NCBI RefSeq assembly: GCF_013033515.1
Contig: NZ_WQEG01000004.1
Coordinates: 310,001-374,000 of the forward strand
DNA: 64,000 nt
Source of the DNA: Ruegeria sp. HKCCA6707
GTDB lineage: Bacteria > Pseudomonadota > Alphaproteobacteria > Rhodobacterales > Rhodobacteraceae
Direction of reading: 5' to 3'
Both the position numbers and the translations under genes were made by a program. The notes below the pieces were generated by a model that did not search any database, was not told where the DNA came from, and saw nothing but the letters and a program-made list of their open reading frames with translations. Positions within the stretch are counted from its first letter, which is position 1; each line of letters starts with the position of its first letter. Of this stretch, positions 16,182-24,628 are shown one piece after another.

Positions 16182-17735
16182 TTAGTTGACCGTGACCCAA
16201 CGCAACAGGAAGAAATTGTCAGGACGCTGGGTCAGTTCGACATTGCTGCGTGCACCCCAGACCAACGGCTGGACATAGAGCGGAACATAAGCCACCTCGT
16301 CTTGCAGTATTCCCGCAACCTCATCCAGCATCGCCTGACGCTTGGGCTCATCGATCTCGGACTGGATCAAGGGCAAAAGCTCATCCACGCGCGCGTTCGA
16401 GTAGCCGCCAAAGTTCCAGGACCCCAACTTCTTTTCCTCATTTGGAGTCGAGGCAAGAAAGCGCACGGGATGTTCAGCATCGAACGTGCCCGGCGACCAA
16501 CCCAACAGGTACATATCAAAGTTGTCGGCGCGCAGTTCCGGCCAATAATTCTGGACCGGCATCGCATCCAGCGTCACGTTCAGACCAGCCTGAGTCAGCA
16601 TGGCCGTGATCGCCTGACAGACCGACTCGTCATTCAGATAGCGGTTGTTGGAGCATTTGAAGCTGACCTCGGCCCCTTCGGCCCCGGCCTCAGCGAGCAG
16701 CGCCTTGGCACCGTCCAGATCAAAGGCGTAAGGGTCGGCATTTGCAGCCGAGTACCCGCGCATCGCGGGGCTGACCAATTGGCTGGCCACTTCGGCATTA
16801 CCGCGCATGATGGTCTGAAGGATGGCCGGAACATTTACCGCCTTGGCCACAGCCTCGCGCACACGGGCATCTTTGAACAGATCCGAGCTGCCCTGCCCCG
16901 TTTCGCTGGCACCCTCTTTCTGGTCAAAGCCCAGCATGATCACGCGAGCCTCGATACCCTGAATGACTTTCACATCCGGGTTGCCCTGCAAGCGGGCGAC
17001 GTCCTGAATGGGTACAGGGTTGATGAAATCCACATCCCCAGACAGCAGCGCGGCCAGAGCGGTTGCGGGGTTCTGGATCGGTACCAGTTCAGCGCTGGTC
17101 AGGTTGTGTTCGGCCTCATCCCACCAACTGTCAAAGGGCTCCAGAACCGTGCGCAGCCCGGGCTCGCGTGCGGTCACACGGAAAGCACCGGTGCCGTTGG
17201 CGTTCAGCGTGGCATAGTTCCCGGCCTCTTTATCGGGCAGCGCCGCGTCATTGGCCTCGGCCCAACCACTGTCCATAATCATCCAGTTGGCGATGCTGTC
17301 CGGGAAGATCGGGTTTGGCGCGGTGGTCATGACGTCAACGGTATAGTCATCAACCTTGACCACATCGCTGACCGGTGCAAACCAGCTGCGTGTGTCCGAG
17401 CTTTCGTCCGACGCGCGCTGATACGAAAAGATCACGTCATCTGCGTTGAACTCGGACCCATCATGAAATGTCACACCTTCGCGCAGCTTGAACCGCCAAC
17501 CCGCACCGCCATCGATGGTTTCCCAACTGGTCGCCAGGGCAGGCTCGATGGTCATGTCTTTGCCACGACGCACGAGGCCTTCGTACACATTGTTCAGAAA
17601 ACCCAGCACCGGGGCCGAGTTGACCGCGTGCGGGTCCATGGTTTGCGGATCGGTCGTCACGGCGAATTTAAATTCTTCAGCCGAAACGGGCATGGCAAGC
17701 GCGCCCATCAGCGCGGCAGTGGTCAGACGTTTCAT
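16182..17735 (-). CDS. Solute-binding protein, family 5 (second of a tandem pair)
   Basis: A periplasmic binding protein of 517 residues for an oligopeptide-type ABC importer. A signal peptide covers about residues 1-20 (KRLTTAALMGALAMPVSAEE). The family-5 landmarks are TDPQTMDPH, LREGVTFHDGSEFNADDV and the lobe-crossing NGTGAFRVT. The ATG at 17735 follows GGGAG; an ATG at 17747 is possible. It is clearly paralogous to the neighbour at 17793-19367, with the same motifs in the same order, but many ligand-region segments differ. The two probably deliver different or overlapping ligands to one permease (inference). A long antisense open frame over this gene is a codon-bias artefact. Confidence 0.92.
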   Translation of the reverse strand: MKRLTTAALMGALAMPVSAEEFKFAVTTDPQTMDPHAVNSAPVLGFLNNVYEGLVRRGKDMTIEPALATSWETIDGGAGWRFKLREGVTFHDGSEFNADDVIFSYQRASDESSDTRSWFAPVSDVVKVDDYTVDVMTTAPNPIFPDSIANWMIMDSGWAEANDAALPDKEAGNYATLNANGTGAFRVTAREPGLRTVLEPFDSWWDEAEHNLTSAELVPIQNPATALAALLSGDVDFINPVPIQDVARLQGNPDVKVIQGIEARVIMLGFDQKEGASETGQGSSDLFKDARVREAVAKAVNVPAILQTIMRGNAEVASQLVSPAMRGYSAANADPYAFDLDGAKALLAEAGAEGAEVSFKCSNNRYLNDESVCQAITAMLTQAGLNVTLDAMPVQNYWPELRADNFDMYLLGWSPGTFDAEHPVRFLASTPNEEKKLGSWNFGGYSNARVDELLPLIQSEIDEPKRQAMLDEVAGILQDEVAYVPLYVQPLVWGARSNVELTQRPDNFFLLRWVTVN

Positions 17736-17760
17736 GATAGCTCCCACTTCATATGGTGAC

Positions 17761-17780
17761 GGACCCCGTGGGTCGGGGCC
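17761..17780. other. Hairpin between the two binding-protein genes
   Basis: On the minus strand GGCCCCG-ACCCA-CGGGGTCC folds with one bulged T. It lies in the 57-bp gap after the first binding-protein gene. Such hairpins commonly protect the abundant binding-protein part of a transporter mRNA. No T-run is present. Confidence 0.45.
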
Positions 17781-17792
17781 CGCCAGAAAGGT

Positions 17793-19367
17793 TTAATTCA
17801 GGCCGAAATGCTTGACCATGGGCTGATCCTCGGGATCAACCTCGATGGCCAGGTTTTCTGCCATGCCCCAGTTCAGCACCTGATGGTGGATCGGGATGTA
17901 CAGCTGCTCGTCCTGCACAACGCGCCAGATATCAGCGATATCCTTGTTGCGCGCGTCCAGGTCCGTGTTGGACGCCAGCGATTTGATCTTGGCATCGAGG
18001 TCATCGCTGTTGAAACCCGTACCGTTCCAAGTGCCGATATCACTCTCGCGACCATGGACCAGGAAGTTGAAGATGTATTCCGAGTCATATGTCGGAACAC
18101 CCCAACCCAGCATGTAGAAATCGGTCAGACCATCGGTGATCAGCGGGAAATGCTGTGCTTTTGGCTTGGCGTCGAGGTTCACCGTGATCCCGATTTGACC
18201 CAACATGCCAACCGCTGCCTGACAGATACCTTCATCGTTGATGTAGCGGTCATTCGGGCAGTCCAGCCGGATCGAGAAACCGTCCGCATAGCCTGCCTCG
18301 GCCAACAAGGCCTTGGCCGCTTCGATATCAGTGCTGCTTTCGGCGTCCATCTCGGCCGTCCAGCCGTTCACAAACGGAGGCGCAATCATCCCGGCGGGTT
18401 GAGATTGGCCACGCATGACAACCTGCTGAATGGCATCGCGATTGATCGCTTTCGACATCGCCTGACGCACGCGTACGTCCGCCAGAGGGTTCTTGCCGTC
18501 AACATTGTCGGCTTCGATATCGTCCGCGCCCTGGTTCATCCCGAAGAAGATCACCCGGTTTTGTGGGGCCTGTTTAACAACCAACCCATCGACGGCATCG
18601 ACCCGTTGAAGATCTTGTACCGGCATGTCCTGCAGGAAGTTCACCTCACCCGACAGCATTGCCGCAACGCGGGTCGCATCGTTTTGGATGGGAGTATAGA
18701 TGATCTCGCTGATCGCCATCGGAAACTGATCGCGTCCCCAATAGTTCTCGTTACGCTCCATGACGGTTTTCACGTCGGGTTCACGGCTGACCAGTTTGTA
18801 AGGACCGGTGCCATTCACATTGGTGGTCGCAAAAGTGATCTCACCACCTTCGAAATCCTGCACGTCGACCGTGTTGTTCGCTTCGGTCCAGTCTTTGTCC
18901 ATGATGAACAGATCGGTCAGGTTTGCAGGCAGGATCGGGTTCGGACCATCTGTCACGATCTCGACGGTGTGGTCGTCGACCGCGCGCACTTCGACAATCG
19001 AATTGATCAGCTCTTTCATGTCCGAGTTTGGCTGTTTCGCGCGATTGATGCTGAACACCACATCCTCGGCAGTGAAATCCGCTCCATCGTGGAATTTCAC
19101 ACCCTGGCGCAGGTTGAATACCCACACGTTCGGATCGTCCGCGCTGGGGGCCCAATCGGTGGCAAGAGCTGCTTCGAACGCACCAGACGTGTCGCGAATA
19201 ATCAGTGGCTCATACATCTGATGGCGCACAGTATGTGTCGGCCCTTCGTTCTGCGAATGTGGATCAAGCGTGAGCGCATCTCCCGACCGCGCCCACCGCA
19301 AGGTTTCCGCACTGGCCAACGAGGTCGTCGTCATCAATAGCGCAAGCGCTAGCATTGGTTTTTTCAT
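17793..19367 (-). CDS. Solute-binding protein, family 5 (first of a tandem pair)
   Basis: A 524-residue periplasmic binding protein with a signal peptide (KKPMLALALLMTTTSLASA). It has the family-5 features GDALTLDPHSQNEG, LRQGVKFHDGADFTAEDV and NVNGTGPYKLV. The ATG at 19367 follows GGGAG at 6 bp. It is the promoter-proximal gene of the importer operon and is likely the most highly expressed. It shares motif order with the downstream paralogue. The ligand is not determinable from sequence; family-5 proteins bind peptides, opines, nickel chelates, sugars and others. Confidence 0.92.
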   Translation of the reverse strand: MKKPMLALALLMTTTSLASAETLRWARSGDALTLDPHSQNEGPTHTVRHQMYEPLIIRDTSGAFEAALATDWAPSADDPNVWVFNLRQGVKFHDGADFTAEDVVFSINRAKQPNSDMKELINSIVEVRAVDDHTVEIVTDGPNPILPANLTDLFIMDKDWTEANNTVDVQDFEGGEITFATTNVNGTGPYKLVSREPDVKTVMERNENYWGRDQFPMAISEIIYTPIQNDATRVAAMLSGEVNFLQDMPVQDLQRVDAVDGLVVKQAPQNRVIFFGMNQGADDIEADNVDGKNPLADVRVRQAMSKAINRDAIQQVVMRGQSQPAGMIAPPFVNGWTAEMDAESSTDIEAAKALLAEAGYADGFSIRLDCPNDRYINDEGICQAAVGMLGQIGITVNLDAKPKAQHFPLITDGLTDFYMLGWGVPTYDSEYIFNFLVHGRESDIGTWNGTGFNSDDLDAKIKSLASNTDLDARNKDIADIWRVVQDEQLYIPIHHQVLNWGMAENLAIEVDPEDQPMVKHFGLN

Positions 19368-19403
19368 TTTTTACTCCCGTTTTGCAGACATTTAGCTGCA
19401 GTG

Positions 19404-19428
19404 AATTCGCGATTCTCTGTCACGAATT
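19404..19428. promoter_or_regulatory. Inverted repeat in the transporter promoter region
   Basis: Arms AATTCG (19404-19409) and CGAATT (19423-19428) lie 37-61 bp upstream of the first binding-protein start codon. Their position fits an operator; no cognate regulator is adjacent. Confidence 0.35.
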
Positions 19429-19768
19429 TCTATGAACGTTATGGGTGCGGATAGCATACCAACTGCGGACGCATGTCAATCAGCGATCGTATGGATTTAG
19501 TTCGATTCAACAACCTGAGTTTCGGCGTCAGATAAGCTTGTCGCAAAGAAAGAACGACGCAGATGTGTGCCGGTTGGAACCTCCGAGCGCCTAGCTCGAA
19601 ACAGATGAGACGAGGACTTGATACCCAATAGAACACTGAGTGATGTGCCGGGAGTTGCCGCGTCTAAAGGTGAACACAGGTTCGACTTTTTCATGGCTCG
19701 TAATGGTACAATCAAACGATGCTATCTCGGCTAAACGTCTTAAACTGAAAGACCGGTCCAACCGCAAT

Positions 19769-19803
19769 AGGCCCACGCAAATCGCGTGGGCCTGTTTCGT
19801 TTT
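19769..19803 (+). terminator. Rho-independent terminator without an obvious upstream gene
   Basis: Perfect 10-bp stem AGGCCCACGC / GCGTGGGCCT with a 5-nt loop, followed by GTTTCGTTTT. The T-rich side is on the plus strand, so it ends a plus-strand transcript. No gene is recognised upstream, which leaves open a small RNA. Confidence 0.65.
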
Positions 19804-20143
19804 GGAGCCTTGCCATCAATAGCGGTACCTGCAGCTTTTCAGCTGTCTCGCTGGCATTTGAGATTCGAGCATGGTCCAACGTCCAAGTATCTTCTCAACG
19901 CGCCCAAATCTAAGACTGAAAAGAGGACACAGATCGCCGCAAAATTGAGCAAACCCTGAATAGCAGGGCGCCCCAAGCATTCTCTCCTGCTTTGTTTTGC
20001 ATTATGGAAACATTGGCCTCTTTGGCAGATTATTGCTAATTAATACCTTTTGGACGTCATTTTTCCGTCTCTTTTCTCGGCTCTTCAAAAGAGGACCAAG
20101 AGAAGTGAGTTGAACGCTGTTGTTGGGCGCAGGGATGTGAAGA

Positions 20144-22420
20144 ATGACTGGCTTGAAAAAGAATGAATACGTCGAAGAAGAGCAGACGTTTGTAGACGAA
20201 CTGAAGCCCGGTACAGAGCTTATGCACAGGCAGTTTCGGATCGAACGTTTTCTGAATGCTGGAGGTTTCGGGATCACTTACGAAGCCAAAGACAGCCTCA
20301 ATCGGCGCGTTGTCATCAAGGAGTGTTTCCCCGGAGCATTCTGCCGACGTTCGGTTGTTCAAGTCGTGGCCCGTTCGCGTGCGCACCAGCAAGATCTTGC
20401 CTCGATCGTAAAGCTATTTGTGCGTGAAGCACGCAGCCTCGCCAAGCTCAAGCATCCCAACATCGTTGGCGTGCACCAGGTTTTCGAGGAAAATAACACC
20501 GCGTATATGGCGCTTGATTTTGTCGACGGCCGCGACCTGCTTCAGATCATTGAAGACAAGCACACCAATCTCTCTCCAGCGCTGATCGAAGAAATTTTAA
20601 CTAATTTGCTTGATGCTGTCGCGTTTGTGCATAATCAGAATGTGCTGCACCGGGATATCTCGCCCGACAACATCCTGCTGGACCTTAACGATCGCCCGGT
20701 TTTGATTGACTTCGGCGCCGCGCGCGAAGAAGCCACGAAACAAAGCCGAGTATTGACCGCCATGCGTGTCGTTAAAGACGGCTATAGCCCGCAAGAGTTC
20801 TATATCGCGGGCAGTGAGCAAGGACCGCATAGCGATCTGTACGCACTTGGCGCCAGCTTCTATCACTTGATTTCGGGCGAAGTGCCGCCAAACAGCCAGG
20901 CGCGCCTGTCCGCTGTGGCAGCCGGCGACCCCGACCCTTACCAGCCGCTGGAAGGACGCTTCGACGACTACAACCCCAAATTCCTTGCAGCGCTTGATAA
21001 GTCGTTGGCTATCCTTCCCAAAGACCGCATGGCGAGTGCAGAAGATTGGCAGGCGATGATAAAAGGGCTGGCCCCGAATTCCGCTGATGTCGTCGTTCTT
21101 GCGTATGGGTCCACACCAAAACCGGCAAACGAAGTCAAAGCAGAACAACAACAAGAGTTGCAAAAAGGGAAGTCCCGCACCGGGTTGTTGTTGGCATCCG
21201 CAGCAGTTGTAGCAATTGCTGCTGTTGGCGTCGCGTATCAATCAAGCCAGCCCGGTGGTCTCGATCTTGGGTCGTTGACAGGTAACAGCGTAGCTGTAAC
21301 CGCAGAGCCGAATACGGCAACAGCGGAAGATGCAGCCGAAGTAGCTGCGGCGACCCCATCCCAGGCTGAGACCGCTCCTGCCCTGCCTGCGTCTCCTGTT
21401 TCTGAAACCCAGCCAGCAGATGACACAACGCTGGAAGCACCGGCCCCCACCATCGCAGACGCGACCAGAGCCGAGCCGCCGGAAACTGTCGCTGAACCCG
21501 AAGTCAGCGCACCGGCTGTCGCAGAAGCGGTACCTGCAAGCCCAGAAAGTGTCGCGCGGACAGAAGTGGCGACAGATATTCCTGCCGCTAAAATCCAGCC
21601 GGCCGAGACAAACCAACCTGCTTCAAAAGTTGCCGCTTCGGAAATCGTTACACCAAACACGTCTGACGACTACACTACCGAACTGGCCAGCCTCTTTAAT
21701 CCAGCCGGGCTAGTGGTCGATCTGTCCTCGATAACGACAAATGTTGAGGCTGCGGTCGAAAACACCCCACCCACCGCTTCGACGCCGGTCGCCAAACCCG
21801 AGCCTGCGGCTATCGACACCAAAATCATCCCAGAAATTCCTGCGCAGAATGATATCGAAATTGCCGGACTGCAGTCTGAGCGCTTGGTGCAGCTGCCCTA
21901 TGAACGCCTGCTTGATGCGAGCAAAGGTGAAATGCGCATTTTTGCCGTCAATGGGACGCCAGTTGCTAGCCGGGACGATTTCAATGCTGTGACTAAAGGG
22001 CTTCTGGCCAATTCAGATAGGTCGACCCTGGAAGTAACTGTCAGCATCGGTGTCACAACTGCGGACGCACGGGAACAGACCCTGACTTTGCCGGTCTTCC
22101 AGCGTGTGACGCTTTCCAACGGTTTGGTGTTCAACACTTCTTATCAGGGCGATAGCTGGATAACACGCGTTGCGGCTGTCCCCGATGAGCTGAACCTGGA
22201 CATGCGCCCCGGCGACATTCTCTACGGTTATCTCATAACAAATGAGTTGCTGACCGGCCCTTATGCGGTTGAGACAATCTTGGAAGAGCAAGTCGGCCAA
22301 GGGAAAACTTCGTTCAGTTTCGCTGTCAAGCGCGGTGAAGATATCTGGGCCGTGGCTTTCCCTTTTGATGGCAATGCTCCGATTGTCACGGCCACTGCCA
22401 CGCAAACCAGTAAACGTTGA
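20144..22420 (+). CDS. Membrane-anchored Ser/Thr protein kinase with extracytoplasmic domain
   Basis: A 758-residue Hanks-type kinase. The kinase domain spans about residues 30-310: glycine loop NAGGFGITYEA (38-48), ATP-binding Lys59 in VIKE, catalytic HRDISPDNIL (169-178) and DFGAARE (189-195). A single transmembrane helix follows at about 346-365. A long Ala/Pro/Glu/Thr-rich linker covers about 370-540. The C-terminal 200 residues contain a segment reading IFAVNGTPVASRDDFN and a later DMRPGDILYGY, which look PDZ-like; they would lie in the periplasm. It would phosphorylate proteins in response to an envelope signal. It is the first gene of a trio with FHA and PP2C genes, the usual kinase/reader/eraser set. 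Such trios often sit in type VI secretion loci, but none of those genes is in this window. Confidence 0.88.
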   Translation: MTGLKKNEYVEEEQTFVDELKPGTELMHRQFRIERFLNAGGFGITYEAKDSLNRRVVIKECFPGAFCRRSVVQVVARSRAHQQDLASIVKLFVREARSLAKLKHPNIVGVHQVFEENNTAYMALDFVDGRDLLQIIEDKHTNLSPALIEEILTNLLDAVAFVHNQNVLHRDISPDNILLDLNDRPVLIDFGAAREEATKQSRVLTAMRVVKDGYSPQEFYIAGSEQGPHSDLYALGASFYHLISGEVPPNSQARLSAVAAGDPDPYQPLEGRFDDYNPKFLAALDKSLAILPKDRMASAEDWQAMIKGLAPNSADVVVLAYGSTPKPANEVKAEQQQELQKGKSRTGLLLASAAVVAIAAVGVAYQSSQPGGLDLGSLTGNSVAVTAEPNTATAEDAAEVAAATPSQAETAPALPASPVSETQPADDTTLEAPAPTIADATRAEPPETVAEPEVSAPAVAEAVPASPESVARTEVATDIPAAKIQPAETNQPASKVAASEIVTPNTSDDYTTELASLFNPAGLVVDLSSITTNVEAAVENTPPTASTPVAKPEPAAIDTKIIPEIPAQNDIEIAGLQSERLVQLPYERLLDASKGEMRIFAVNGTPVASRDDFNAVTKGLLANSDRSTLEVTVSIGVTTADAREQTLTLPVFQRVTLSNGLVFNTSYQGDSWITRVAAVPDELNLDMRPGDILYGYLITNELLTGPYAVETILEEQVGQGKTSFSFAVKRGEDIWAVAFPFDGNAPIVTATATQTSKR

Positions 22421-22445
22421 CAGATCCGCAGACGGAGGGGATGTT

Positions 22446-23135
22446 GTGAACTTTCTCAAGAGGCTATTTGGATCCAAATCCGATACCAAGCACGACGCAC
22501 GCAAGCGCGCGTCGGCCAAAAGTGAAATCGCTAAGGCGGACGCCGAACGGAAAAAACGGCTCCACGCTGTGGTTAACCGGCATACTCAGAAAGCGGCTAA
22601 ACCTGCCGAAGCCAAGGAACAAAAGCCCCAGCCGAGCAAACCCGCTACCCGCAAGAAACAGGCCAAAACCCGTTTGATTGCGCTTGAACGGTCGGAACCT
22701 CAAGTGATCGATCTGATTAGCAATCGCAAGCAAGCGGCGAAGGATACGAAAAACCAGTTCCCCGTGGGCTGGCTTGTGGTGATCGGTGGTCCAGGTCAGG
22801 GGCGTTTCTTCCCACTGCACTCGGGCCTGATGCAGATCGGACGTGGCGAAGACCAGCAGATTTCCCTGGACTTCGGAGACACTACGATTTCGCGGAATAA
22901 TCATGCTTCGCTCGTCTTTGACGCAGACAGCAACCAGTTCTTTCTGGGGCATGGTGGGAAGTCAAACATTGTCCGTCTGAATCAAAAACCAGTTCTGTCA
23001 GATGTCATCTTGCAGGACCGGGATGAAATTATTGTAGGTGAAACTGTTTTGAAAATCAAAATGCTGGCCGGTGCTGATTTCAGCTGGGCAGAAACCGGCA
23101 ACAACAAGGAGCGTAAACATGTGGAGAGCGCCTGA
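22446..23135 (+). CDS. FHA-domain protein
   Basis: A 229-residue soluble protein. The N-terminal 100 residues are very basic and lysine/alanine-rich, with likely disorder. The C-terminal FHA domain (about 125-215) has the phosphothreonine-binding landmarks IGRGEDQQISL and the SRNNHASLVF segment, matching the GR...S..H pattern. The GTG at 22446 follows GGAGGGG at good spacing; the frame is open further upstream but that part overlaps the kinase gene. It lies 25 bp after the kinase gene and overlaps the phosphatase gene by 17 bp. It is probably a substrate or adaptor for the kinase. Confidence 0.85.
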   Translation: MNFLKRLFGSKSDTKHDARKRASAKSEIAKADAERKKRLHAVVNRHTQKAAKPAEAKEQKPQPSKPATRKKQAKTRLIALERSEPQVIDLISNRKQAAKDTKNQFPVGWLVVIGGPGQGRFFPLHSGLMQIGRGEDQQISLDFGDTTISRNNHASLVFDADSNQFFLGHGGKSNIVRLNQKPVLSDVILQDRDEIIVGETVLKIKMLAGADFSWAETGNNKERKHVESA

Positions 23136-24069
23136 ACCGCGTTATGATGTCGCCTCAGGGCTGTCTCAGGGTGGTCGCGACTACCAGGAAGACGCTTTGG
23201 TAACTGATTTCCCCTTCGGCATGGATAGCGGGGTTGCCGTTTTGGCCGACGGGATGGGCGGCCATGAGGCCGGAGACGTCGCTTCGAAAATCGTATCGAC
23301 CGAGGTGTATAGCGCCCTCAAATTCCGATCAGCCAGTTTTGCCGAGGCTGAAAAGGACATACCCGATCACTTTGCAGTCGCAACAGCCGGGGCCAATGGC
23401 ACGATCCGTGACTACGTTTCAGAAAATCCGGGCGCTCGCGGTATGGGCGCAACACTGGTTGCTGTCGTTGTGGCGGAAAACCGTATGTATTGGATGAGCA
23501 TCGGTGACAGCCCGCTCTATTTGCTGCGGGGTGGCAAGCTGCAGCAGTTGAACGAAGACCATTCGCTGGCGCCGCAGATTGATTTGATGGCAGAACAGGG
23601 TCTTCTGAGCCCCGAGTTGGCCAAAAATCACCCGGACCGGAACTGCCTGACTTCAGTCATCATGGGTCAGAACATTCCTAAATTTGACTGCCCATCAAAG
23701 CCGTTTGAGCTTCAGCTTGGCGACATCGTGGTCGTATCCTCTGACGGGCTTCAATACCTGGGTGAGCCGATGCTGCAAAAGATCTTGCACCGCTATCGCC
23801 GACGGAAATCGGCAGAAATTGCAGGGCATCTGTTGAACGCGATTTCAGATCTCGATGATCCCGATCAGGATAATGTGTCCTTTTCGGTAATCAAATTGAA
23901 CCACATGAAACCGGTCGAGCGTAAAATCACGCAAAAACCGATCGGCATGTCTGAAGAACAAGGTCAAAGCCTTACTCGTGTGGTCAGTCTGGAAGACAAA
24001 GCCAAGACTGCTGCTGGCTCGAACGAACCGGCGGATCAACCGGAGTTCAAGCACGCCCGATCTGGTTAG
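23119..24069 (+). CDS. PP2C-family Ser/Thr phosphatase
   Basis: A 316-residue metal-dependent phosphatase. The PP2C motifs are present in order: GGRDYQEDAL (metal-binding Asp), VLADGMGGHEAGDVAS (the DGMGG core), GMGATLVAVVV, SIGDSPLYLLR and DQDNVSFSVI near the C-terminus of the domain at about residue 255. A polar tail of about 60 residues follows. The ATG at 23119 has AAGGAG 7 bp upstream and overlaps the FHA stop. It is the likely antagonist of the kinase. A terminator follows at 24092. Confidence 0.88.
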   Translation: MWRAPEPRYDVASGLSQGGRDYQEDALVTDFPFGMDSGVAVLADGMGGHEAGDVASKIVSTEVYSALKFRSASFAEAEKDIPDHFAVATAGANGTIRDYVSENPGARGMGATLVAVVVAENRMYWMSIGDSPLYLLRGGKLQQLNEDHSLAPQIDLMAEQGLLSPELAKNHPDRNCLTSVIMGQNIPKFDCPSKPFELQLGDIVVVSSDGLQYLGEPMLQKILHRYRRRKSAEIAGHLLNAISDLDDPDQDNVSFSVIKLNHMKPVERKITQKPIGMSEEQGQSLTRVVSLEDKAKTAAGSNEPADQPEFKHARSG

Positions 24070-24091
24070 AACGCTTGATAACTCTCAAAAT

Positions 24092-24118
24092 GGGGCCTGC
24101 ATGCGGGCCCTTTTTTTG
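24092..24118 (+). terminator. Rho-independent terminator of the kinase/FHA/phosphatase operon
   Basis: GC-rich stem GGGCC / GGCCC extended by further pairs, followed directly by seven T residues, 23 bp after the stop codon of the phosphatase gene. Confidence 0.8.
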
Positions 24119-24337
24119 TCTTGGTATCCGAGCCAAAAGTCGGGATTAGGGTCCTAAACGCGTTGCGATTAACGCGTCTTGGCGAAATCGCAAGAGAACC
24201 CATGAATTAACAACATACAGAACATCTTCCACCACTCAGACATCTGTCAGATTCTGTACATCGGGGAATGCTAAGACTTCCAATCTTTCTCCCGCAGCAA
24301 CCCCCTGATCCACAATCGAAGCCGATGTGGGTCAACC

Positions 24338-24396
24338 AATGGGATCCCCCGGGTTTCTGCATTCGAAACAGAGTGCAGCATCTTGGGGATCCCATT
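24338..24396. repeat. 12-bp perfect inverted repeat with a nested inner stem
   Basis: Outer arms AATGGGATCCCC (24338-24349) and GGGGATCCCATT (24385-24396) are perfect complements. Inside them CTGCA and TGCAG form a second 5-bp stem. Each outer arm also contains GGGATCCC, itself palindromic. There is no T-run, so a terminator is unlikely; a structured RNA or protein-binding element is possible. Confidence 0.5.
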
Positions 24397-24628
24397 TAGT
24401 GCCTGTGTCGTCAAAGGCGTATACCAAGGGTTTCGCGTCTCAATAAGGTTGCGACCCAAATGGCATGCGATGACCTGACAAGTGGGTTCCTCACTCCGTT
24501 TCCTGCCCAGAACCTCGAAATAAGAAGTAAGTGACTCATCCAATTAGTTGTGGATTATCAAATAATGGGTTTATTGGTCTTTGCGGGTCTAAGCTGCTCA
24601 GACCCCGACTGAATAATGGGAGGACATC

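Larger units (their letters stand above)
19368..20143. other. Long intergenic region upstream of the binding-protein operon and the kinase operon
   Basis: 776 bp with no protein I can support. It contains an inverted repeat near the minus-strand promoter (19404-19428), a strong plus-strand terminator hairpin at 19769-19803 that follows no recognisable gene, and a possible kinase promoter TTGGCC (20013-20018), 18 bp, TAATTA (20037-20042). Short open frames around 19439-19822 on both strands have no recognisable features. Confidence 0.5.
24070..24628. other. Intergenic region between the phosphatase and TRAP genes
   Basis: 559 bp without a convincing gene. It holds the phosphatase terminator (24092-24118), a 12-bp perfect inverted repeat at 24338-24396 and a small hairpin at 24585-24605 (GGGTCT/AGACCC) just before the TRAP binding-protein gene. 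A 90-codon minus-strand open frame (24271-24543) has no recognisable features. Confidence 0.5.

Noticed and set aside
16302..17759. Plus-strand open frame of 485 codons opposite a binding-protein gene
   Set aside because: It is antisense to a well-supported family-5 binding protein with signal peptide and motifs; the translated sequence has no family features and arises from GC-rich codon bias.
17808..19340. Plus-strand open frame of 510 codons opposite the other binding-protein gene
   Set aside because: Same reason as its neighbour: mirrors the coding frame of the minus-strand gene and shows no domain.
19440..20143. Possible tRNA or insertion sequence in the long gap
   Set aside because: No cloverleaf with the GGTTCGA/T-loop context, and no terminal inverted repeats or transposase motifs were found; the GGTTCGA at about 19679 is not in a tRNA frame.
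20144..24069. Assignment of the kinase/FHA/phosphatase trio to a type VI secretion locus
   Set aside because: No Tss, Hcp, VgrG or ClpV gene is present among the genes of this window; only the post-translational control genes resemble such loci.
24271..24543. Minus-strand open frame of 90 codons in the phosphatase-TRAP gap
   Set aside because: No known family, no clear ribosome site, and it contains the 12-bp inverted repeat at 24338-24396, which suggests non-coding structure.
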